Of a stretch of 64,000 bases of DNA, positions 59,208-64,000 are shown in pieces (the stretch's first letter is position 1; the number at the start of each line of letters is the position of its first letter). The position numbers and the translations under genes were made by a program. Source of the stretch: Streptomyces sp. (GTDB lineage: Bacteria > Actinomycetota > Actinomycetes > Streptomycetales > Streptomycetaceae); contig NZ_JAEKKT010000137.1 in the NCBI RefSeq assembly GCF_019510245.1, positions 1 to 64,000 on the forward strand, given 5' to 3'. The notes beneath the pieces are model-generated. The model was not told the origin of the DNA. It did no database searches and worked only from the letters and a program-made list of their open reading frames with translations.

Positions 59208-59575
59208 CACTGGATGTGCTCCCAGGGGTCTACTTGAACGCCTGGGCAGCTGTTCCTGGGCACCTCGCACCACGTGTCGACGTAGGGCCGGACAATAGGT
59301 CCCGTACGCTCCCACGCTTCCTGAGCCTCCCAGTCGCGCGACGCGAACCACTCGGAACGTCCGTACGGCTGAGGCGGATACGGGGTCCAGGCTTGCCGTT
59401 GCGCGCGCCGCCTGCGAGCGATGACCAGCCGTGCCCCCCAGACGTCCGGCGCGGAGCGCCCGCGGAACGCCGGGGGCGCTGCTGGGCGCGTGTGGGTGGC
59501 CGCGTGCTTGCCGGGCGTACGGCGCCCGAACAGGACGCCTCTCATCCATTCGAGTGCCTGTGATAGGTAGGACAC
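59207..59575 (-). CDS. 122-aa hypothetical protein of the same cluster
   Basis: GTG 59575, with AGAGGAG 8 nt upstream (an earlier GTG at 59581 is too close to it). Starts SYLSQALEWMRGVLFGRRTP; the middle is basic (RRRRAQRQAW) and the rest is rich in Trp, Pro and Tyr (PYGRSEWFASRDWEAQ). No known domain. First gene of a three-gene transcript divergent from the XRE-type gene. Confidence 0.65.
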   Translation of the reverse strand: MSYLSQALEWMRGVLFGRRTPGKHAATHTRPAAPPAFRGRSAPDVWGARLVIARRRRAQRQAWTPYPPQPYGRSEWFASRDWEAQEAWERTGPIVRPYVDTWCEVPRNSCPGVQVDPWEHIQ

Positions 59576-59749
59576 TGTCACCGCTCCTCTAAAGCGTTGG
59601 CCATGCCCCGGGACCGTTCGCGCGGTCGCCGGGGTCTCTTGCGTGCCCAATCGTCCTGACACCTGGTGGCCGTATCGCCGGACATGGAAGGACAGTTGGG
59701 CCAGTTGGGCGGTAGCGTTGAAAACGCCCAAACGTCCAGAGGAGCGGAC

Positions 59750-60505
59750 TTGAACCACGGCCTACGGTCAGCTATGAACGACGCCCGGCTGTCCCCGCGA
59801 CAGCTTGCGGTCCGTGTAGGAGTCGCGAGCAAAACCATTGAACGTTGGGTCGCGGATGAGAACTTAATTCCGCATGCTCGAAACAGGGCAGACGCCGCCG
59901 AAGCACTGAAAGTAGATGAGGAAATGCTCTGGCCGCAGGCAGTGAAGGATCGCCTAAAAACAGGTGGAGACCTGGAAATCGTGCGGACTTACCCCTACCG
60001 CTCGGCCTGCCCGTCAACGGTCTGGGGCGAGCTTGTGGCCAGCACGAAAGAAGACCTGTTCTTTGCCGGATACACGAACTATTTCCTATTCATCGACCAA
60101 CCGAACTTCGTAGCCACCCTGCGCAAAAAACTCGAAAGCGGTTGTCGAGTCCGATTCCTTCTGGGCGATCCCGAAAGTGAAATCACAAGCCAGCGTGAAG
60201 CTATCGAAGATGTTGCCTTGTCCGTCTCGACACGCATCCGCATCACGCTTGAGAATCTAGGCAAGTTGGGGAGCGCAGAAAACCTGGAAACGCGTTTTAG
60301 CGTCTCGGAAGATGCAGCGAATCACGTGAGTCTTTCTGTTTTCCGGTTCGATTCCCAGGCTCTCGTAACACCTCACCTTGCCAGGCTTGTGGGCCACGAC
60401 TCCCCCCTGTTGCACCTACGCCGACGTGACCAGGACGGACTGTTCGAGCGGTTCACTGAGCACGCCGAAGAGCTATGGTCGCGCGCAACGCCCGTTAGCA
60501 TTTGA
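59750..60505 (+). CDS. XRE-type HTH protein with DUF5919-like C-terminal domain
   Basis: 251 aa from TTG 59750 (AGAGGAGC upstream; ATG 59774 is internal). Residues ~1-55 are an HTH (ARLSPRQLAVRVGVASKTIE then RWVADENLIPHARNRADAAE). The rest (VRTYPYRSACPSTVWGELVA; FFAGYTNYFLFID; SGCRVRFLLGDPES; LPLLHLRRRDQDG-like end) resembles DUF5919, a PLD/HKD-like fold. Codon use is less GC-rich than in flanking genes. Divergent from the hypothetical triplet. Confidence 0.75.
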   Translation: MNHGLRSAMNDARLSPRQLAVRVGVASKTIERWVADENLIPHARNRADAAEALKVDEEMLWPQAVKDRLKTGGDLEIVRTYPYRSACPSTVWGELVASTKEDLFFAGYTNYFLFIDQPNFVATLRKKLESGCRVRFLLGDPESEITSQREAIEDVALSVSTRIRITLENLGKLGSAENLETRFSVSEDAANHVSLSVFRFDSQALVTPHLARLVGHDSPLLHLRRRDQDGLFERFTEHAEELWSRATPVSI

Positions 60506-60603
60506 CGGCTCTGCACAACGCAGAAATCACCCCGATATCTGCCGTACAAAACACGAAGAGAAACCGGGGCTTTTTCTGTGATCAGAACCACCAGGAGGAA
60601 CCA

Positions 60604-60993
60604 GTGTCATACCCGCAACTTCTCACCCCCGAGGAGAAGCTCGCCGCCGCGAAGAAGCTGTTGAGCCTCCCGCGTATCGTCGTGATCTGCGGCTCCACCC
60701 GCTTCATGACCGAGATGGACGAGGCCGATCTGCGGGAGACCAAAGCCGGAAAGATTGTCGTCAAACCGGGCTGTGACATGAAGTCGCCGCACGAACTCTG
60801 GCCCGATCCTCTCGAGGCCGAGGCGCTGAAGGTTCGACTCGACGATCTGCATCGGGCGAAGATCCGGCTCGCTGACGAGGTGCTCGTAGTCGGCGACTAC
60901 GTCGGAGACAGCACCCGAGCCGAAATCGCCTACGCCCGGTCGCTGGGCAAGCCCGTGCGGTTCACGCACCCCGAAGTCGACCCTGACGCCTGA
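60604..60993 (+). CDS. nucleoside 2-deoxyribosyltransferase-like protein
   Basis: 129 aa from GTG 60604 (AGGAGGAACC upstream). Core IVVICGSTRFM with a P-loop-like turn and, near the C-terminus, ADEVLVVGDYVGDSTRAEI, in which the Glu of STRAEI is in the position of the family nucleophile. Length and folds match the small, phage-type members. Reaction is unproven. Downstream of the XRE gene, possibly co-transcribed. Confidence 0.7.
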   Translation: MSYPQLLTPEEKLAAAKKLLSLPRIVVICGSTRFMTEMDEADLRETKAGKIVVKPGCDMKSPHELWPDPLEAEALKVRLDDLHRAKIRLADEVLVVGDYVGDSTRAEIAYARSLGKPVRFTHPEVDPDA

Positions 60994-61109
60994 CCGCCCG
61001 CTGCCACCTCGACAACCAGGGCCGACAGCCCACCGCCTGACCGTCTCGCGGTGGCTTCGGCCACGGCCAACCCCCACACCCTCCGCAAGCGTCCCTTGGA
61101 ATTGATCAT

Positions 61110-61754
61110 CTAGCCCAGAATCCCCCGCTGGTACCCCGTCGCGACCGCAGCCGCGCGGTCGTTGACGCCGAGTTTGGCGTACAGGTGGGTGAGGTGGGTC
61201 TTCACGGTCGCTTCGCTGATGAAGAGTTCGCGGGCGATCTCGCGGTTGGAGGTGCCTCGGGCGACGAGGGTGAGGACTTCGCGTTCGCGGGCGGAGAGGG
61301 GTTCGTTGGCGGGGGCGGTGGGGGTGCGGACGGCGGAGACCAGGCGGGAGGCGACGGCCGGGGAGAGGACGGTGCGGCCCTGGGCGGCCGCGCGGACGGC
61401 GGTGAAGAGCTCCTCGCGCGGGGCGTCCTTGAGGAGGTAGCCGGTCGCGCCCGCCTCGATCGCGGGGAGGGTGTCGGAGTCGGTGTCGTACGTGGTGAGG
61501 ACGAGGACCTGGGCGCGGGCGCCTTGCCGGGTGAGTTCGCGGATGGCGTCGACCCCGCCGCCGCCCGGCATACGGAGGTCCATGAGGATCACATCGGGGT
61601 CGAGGGTACCGGCGAGCGTGACGGCTTCGGCGCCGTCGGACGCCTCGCCGAGGACCGTGAAGCCGGCGGCGGACTCGAACATGCCGCGCAGTCCGTCGCG
61701 GACCACGGGGTGGTCGTCGACGATGAGCAGCGAGATCGGGGGCTCAGTTGTCAT
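61110..61754 (-). CDS. NarL/LuxR-family response regulator
   Basis: 214 aa. Receiver domain: LLIVDDHPVVRDGLRGMFES, phospho-acceptor Asp in PDVILMDLRMPG, Thr in LVLTTYDTD and Lys in YLLKDAPREE. HTH_LUXR: SAREREVLTLVARGTSNREI, ARELFISEATVKTHLTHLYA. Its ATG overlaps the kinase stop by 11 bp. Likely regulates the ABC-2 exporter upstream (inference from context). Confidence 0.95.
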   Translation of the reverse strand: MTTEPPISLLIVDDHPVVRDGLRGMFESAAGFTVLGEASDGAEAVTLAGTLDPDVILMDLRMPGGGGVDAIRELTRQGARAQVLVLTTYDTDSDTLPAIEAGATGYLLKDAPREELFTAVRAAAQGRTVLSPAVASRLVSAVRTPTAPANEPLSAREREVLTLVARGTSNREIARELFISEATVKTHLTHLYAKLGVNDRAAAVATGYQRGILG

Positions 61755-63000
61755 GGCGGACCAACGGTACGCGCGCCGACAGGGCGGTGCCGAGCCCCGG
61801 TTCGGACTCCACGGTCAGGGAGCCGGCGATGCGTTCGGCGCGGGCGCGCATGCCGTCCAGGCCGAAGCCGCCGGCCCGGGTGCGGGCGGGCACGGCGAGC
61901 GGGTCGAAGCCGGTGCCGTCGTCGCGGATGTCGAGGATGACCTCGCCGCCCGGGAAGTCGCCCAGGTAGGAGAGGGTGACGCCGACGCGGGAGGCGTGCG
62001 CGTGCCGGGCGGCGTTGGAGAGGGCCTCCTGGACGATGCGCAGGAGGGTGGCCGCGACCTCCTCGTGCAGTTGCTCGGCGGTGCCGGTGACGGTGAACTC
62101 GGCGCGTATGCCCGTCCGTTCGCTCCACTCGGTGACCGTCTTCTGCAGCGCCTCGGGGAGGCCGTCGTGCTCCAGGGCCACCGGGGCCAGGTTGTGCACG
62201 GAGCGGCGGGCCTCGCCCAGGCTGTGCCGGGCCAGCGCGAGGGCGCGGCCCACGTGCTCCTCGGCGACCTCCGGGTCGGGGGCGTTGGTGACGACCTGGA
62301 GCTGGGCGATGATCCCGGCCAGGCCCTGGGCGATCGTGTCGTGGATCTCTGCGGCGAGCCGGCGCCGCTCGTCGGCGACCCCGGCCTCCCGGGCCTGGAG
62401 GAGGAGCTGGGTGTGCAGGGCCGCGTTCTCGTCCAGGGCCTGGCGCAGGGCGGCGATCGTCTCGCTGCGTTCACGCGACCGCAGTTTCTCCTGCTCGTTG
62501 AGGTGGGCGATCCCCACCTGGAGAGCCGAGTTGGCGAGCAGCAGCACGGCGAAGAGGGTCCACTGGACCACGCTCCCGAACGGCATCCCGCCCGACTGCG
62601 CACCCGCCACGGTGACGGCGCTCGCCAGCAGCCCCAGCCGCCGCAACCGGCGCGGCAGCAGCTCGTCGGCGTCCATGTAGCCGGTGGCCGCGTAGAACGC
62701 GAAGAACGGGCTGAGCCAGGTGAGGACGAAGGCGAGGGCCCAGCGGACCAGGTAGTACGCGCTGCCGGCCGCGGAGGGCGTGCGGCCGTGGCCGGGTCGG
62801 CGGAACCGGGTGCCGTGCCACCACAGTTGAAGCACGAGCGCGGCGCCGACCAGCGACCATGCGGTCAGCCACACGGTGTCGGGGGTGTGGGGGTCGGCGG
62901 AGGCGACTCCGAGGACGATGCTGATGCCGAGGAACCCGTACGGCCCCCAGGTGTGCAGTTGCTCCCAGCGCCGGTCGATCCGGTTGTCCTCCGCGGTCAT
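61744..63000 (-). CDS. sensor histidine kinase (NarX-like, HisKA_3)
   Basis: 418 aa from ATG 63000. N-terminal membrane helices (about five, residues 20-160, e.g. GPYGFLGISIVLGVASADP), then HisKA_3 with phospho-His in RRRLAAEIHDTIAQGLAGII, and the HATPase domain: LLRIVQEALSNAARHAHAS (N-box), GFGLDGMRARAERI (G-box). Senses an unknown stimulus and phosphorylates the adjacent regulator. Confidence 0.95.
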   Translation of the reverse strand: MTAEDNRIDRRWEQLHTWGPYGFLGISIVLGVASADPHTPDTVWLTAWSLVGAALVLQLWWHGTRFRRPGHGRTPSAAGSAYYLVRWALAFVLTWLSPFFAFYAATGYMDADELLPRRLRRLGLLASAVTVAGAQSGGMPFGSVVQWTLFAVLLLANSALQVGIAHLNEQEKLRSRERSETIAALRQALDENAALHTQLLLQAREAGVADERRRLAAEIHDTIAQGLAGIIAQLQVVTNAPDPEVAEEHVGRALALARHSLGEARRSVHNLAPVALEHDGLPEALQKTVTEWSERTGIRAEFTVTGTAEQLHEEVAATLLRIVQEALSNAARHAHASRVGVTLSYLGDFPGGEVILDIRDDGTGFDPLAVPARTRAGGFGLDGMRARAERIAGSLTVESEPGLGTALSARVPLVRHDN

Positions 63001-63028
63001 GTCCCCAGTCTGCACGGCGGGCCGCCTC

Positions 63029-63763
63029 CTACTCCCAGCGGAACCAGCGGGCGGCACCCGCCGTCAGCAGGATCGTCCAGACGGCGAGCACGCCCAGGTG
63101 CTCCCAGCCGGGCCACTGTCCGGCGGCGGCCCGGTCCAGGGCGCGGGCCGCCGCGCCGAACGGGGTCAGCTGCACCACCCGGGCCATGGCGTGCGGCATC
63201 TCCCGGACCGGGATCCAGACGCCCGCACAGAACATCATCGGGAAGAACACCGCCGAGCCGATCGCGCCCGCGATCTTCGTGGTGCGGGACAGCGCCGAGA
63301 CGACGGAGCCGAGGGCGAGGGCGGCCGCGGCCGCGAGCAGCAGGGCCAGCAGGTATCCGCCGGGCTGCTCCGGCAGCCGTACGTGGAAGGCGAGCCGGCC
63401 CACGAGGAGCGCCAGCAGCGCCGAACCGAGGGCGACCGTGCCCTGCACCACCATCTGTGCGGACAGCAGCGCGGAGGGCCGTACGGGGGTGAGCCGCATC
63501 CGGCGCAGGATGCCCCGCTCCCGGTGGCCGGTGAGCGCCTGGGGCAGGGTCTGCACCCCGGACATGATCAGGGCGATTAGCACGGCGACTGGCACATAGG
63601 CGTCGACCGGGCGCAGCCCGCCCAGGGACTTGTCGGCCTCCCGGAAGGAGGGGATCGAGCCGAGGATCACCAGGAGCAGCGTCGGGAACAGGAAGACCCA
63701 GAAGACGGCGCCGGGTTCGCGGCGGAAGAGACGGAACTCGGTGCGCAGGACGGCGGTGTTCAT
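63029..63763 (-). CDS. ABC-2-type exporter permease
   Basis: 244 aa, six membrane helices: AVFWVFLFPTLLLVILGSIP, AVLIALIMSGVQTLPQ, LLALLLAAAAALALGSVVSA; cytoplasmic loop HRERGILRRMRLTPVRPSAL typical of ABC2_membrane. Partner of the ATPase, which its start overlaps by 4 bp (ATGA). Likely exports a drug or antibiotic. Confidence 0.9.
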   Translation of the reverse strand: MNTAVLRTEFRLFRREPGAVFWVFLFPTLLLVILGSIPSFREADKSLGGLRPVDAYVPVAVLIALIMSGVQTLPQALTGHRERGILRRMRLTPVRPSALLSAQMVVQGTVALGSALLALLVGRLAFHVRLPEQPGGYLLALLLAAAAALALGSVVSALSRTTKIAGAIGSAVFFPMMFCAGVWIPVREMPHAMARVVQLTPFGAAARALDRAAAGQWPGWEHLGVLAVWTILLTAGAARWFRWE

Positions 63764-64000
63764 GCTGCGTCTGCCTCCTTCGTGAGGTCCAGGAACGCGT
63801 CGTCGAGGGTGGCGTCCACGACCCGGAGCTGGTGGGCGGTGACGCGGTGCCGGGCGAGCAGGGTGATGACGGCGTTGACGGTCTCGTCGGTGCCGGAGAG
63901 CGTGATCCGGCCGTCCTTGCGCTCGATCGAGGCGAGGGCCGGGAGGGCGGCGAGGTCGTGGTCGTCCAGGGGGGCGGACGGGGTGAAGCTGATGACGGTG
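63760..64000 (-). CDS. ABC transporter ATPase, C-terminal part (cut by window edge)
   Basis: The last 79 codons: TVISFTPSAPLDDHDLAALP, RKDGRITLSGTDETVNAVIT, then LARHRVTAHQLRVVDATLDD and AFLDLTKEADAA. The DATLDDAFLDLT ending is typical of DrrA-like daunorubicin/antibiotic exporters. The Walker motifs lie outside the window. Overlaps the permease start by ATGA. Confidence 0.85.
   Translation of the reverse strand, partial: TVISFTPSAPLDDHDLAALPALASIERKDGRITLSGTDETVNAVITLLARHRVTAHQLRVVDATLDDAFLDLTKEADAA

Overview
The window is high-GC actinobacterial DNA, almost certainly a Streptomyces chromosome arm-to-core segment. Evidence: third-position GC bias throughout, frequent GTG (and two TTG) starts, twin-arginine lipoproteins, SARP/IclR/NB-ARC proteins, and a gene order (dipeptide ABC operon, two SseB-like genes, glycine riboswitch, gcvT-gcvH-glyA-sdaA) that I remember as conserved in Streptomyces. 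The species cannot be named from sequence alone.

Region by region. 1-4.9 kb is a small specialised-metabolite locus: a SARP/BTAD regulator (cut by the left edge) divergent from an IclR regulator, then cytochrome P450, a 28-codon ORF ending in an aromatic-rich tail, and a second P450. The tiny ORF has a near-perfect Shine-Dalgarno and sits 6 nt after the first P450. It looks like a RiPP precursor of the P450-crosslinked (atropopeptide/tryptorubin-like) type and is the best candidate for a new system. 4.9-18 kb is housekeeping: SDR, LOG-like, DUF427, MnmA, amidase, multicopper oxidase, cysteine desulfurase, a TetR divergent unit with repeated operator-like sites, a lipoprotein, thioesterase, esterase, a UPF0126/TRIC-like channel and an M1 peptidase. 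18-24.6 kb is a dipeptide/oligopeptide ABC operon on the minus strand, transcribed permease C, binding protein, permease B, ATPase D, ATPase F; the last ATPase carries a long acidic Ala/Glu tail. 25-32.3 kb holds two SseB-like proteins, an ATPase/kinase, a tandem glycine riboswitch and gcvT, gcvH, glyA, sdaA, i.e. one-carbon/glycine/serine metabolism.

32.3-43.2 kb is an accessory island. It is bracketed by an imperfect (about 85 %) 146-bp direct repeat of the 3' end of sdaA plus downstream sequence, and near its right end there is the 3' half of a tRNA-Thr(CGU)-like gene. Cargo: an orphan AbiEi-like gene, a VapBC pair, a decayed NB-ARC gene fused tail-to-tail with a truncated, frameshifted nSTAND1 gene, a DUF2690 secreted protein, a SigE-family sigma factor, and a two-gene unit in which a small putative effector (C-terminus) and a NACHT NLR-like protein (N-terminus) share one short motif, as in amyloid-signalling NLR pairs. 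Then come an IS256 transposase remnant and an aminotransferase remnant.

43.2-58.7 kb returns to ordinary chromosome: secreted phospholipase C, GH25 lysozyme, F420-reductase-like enzyme, EF-hand protein, MerR, GNAT, YVTN beta-propeller plus polysaccharide deacetylase pair, RsbW-like ATPase, enoyl-CoA hydratase, two tandem Ig-like L,D-transpeptidases, GlgX and a membrane-anchored NB-ARC/TPR protein. 58.7-61 kb is a compact cluster of Streptomyces-type small hypothetical proteins divergent from an XRE/DUF5919-like regulator and a nucleoside deoxyribosyltransferase-like protein, whose base composition is less GC-rich than their neighbours. 61.1-64 kb is a two-component system downstream of an ABC-2 exporter, cut by the right edge.
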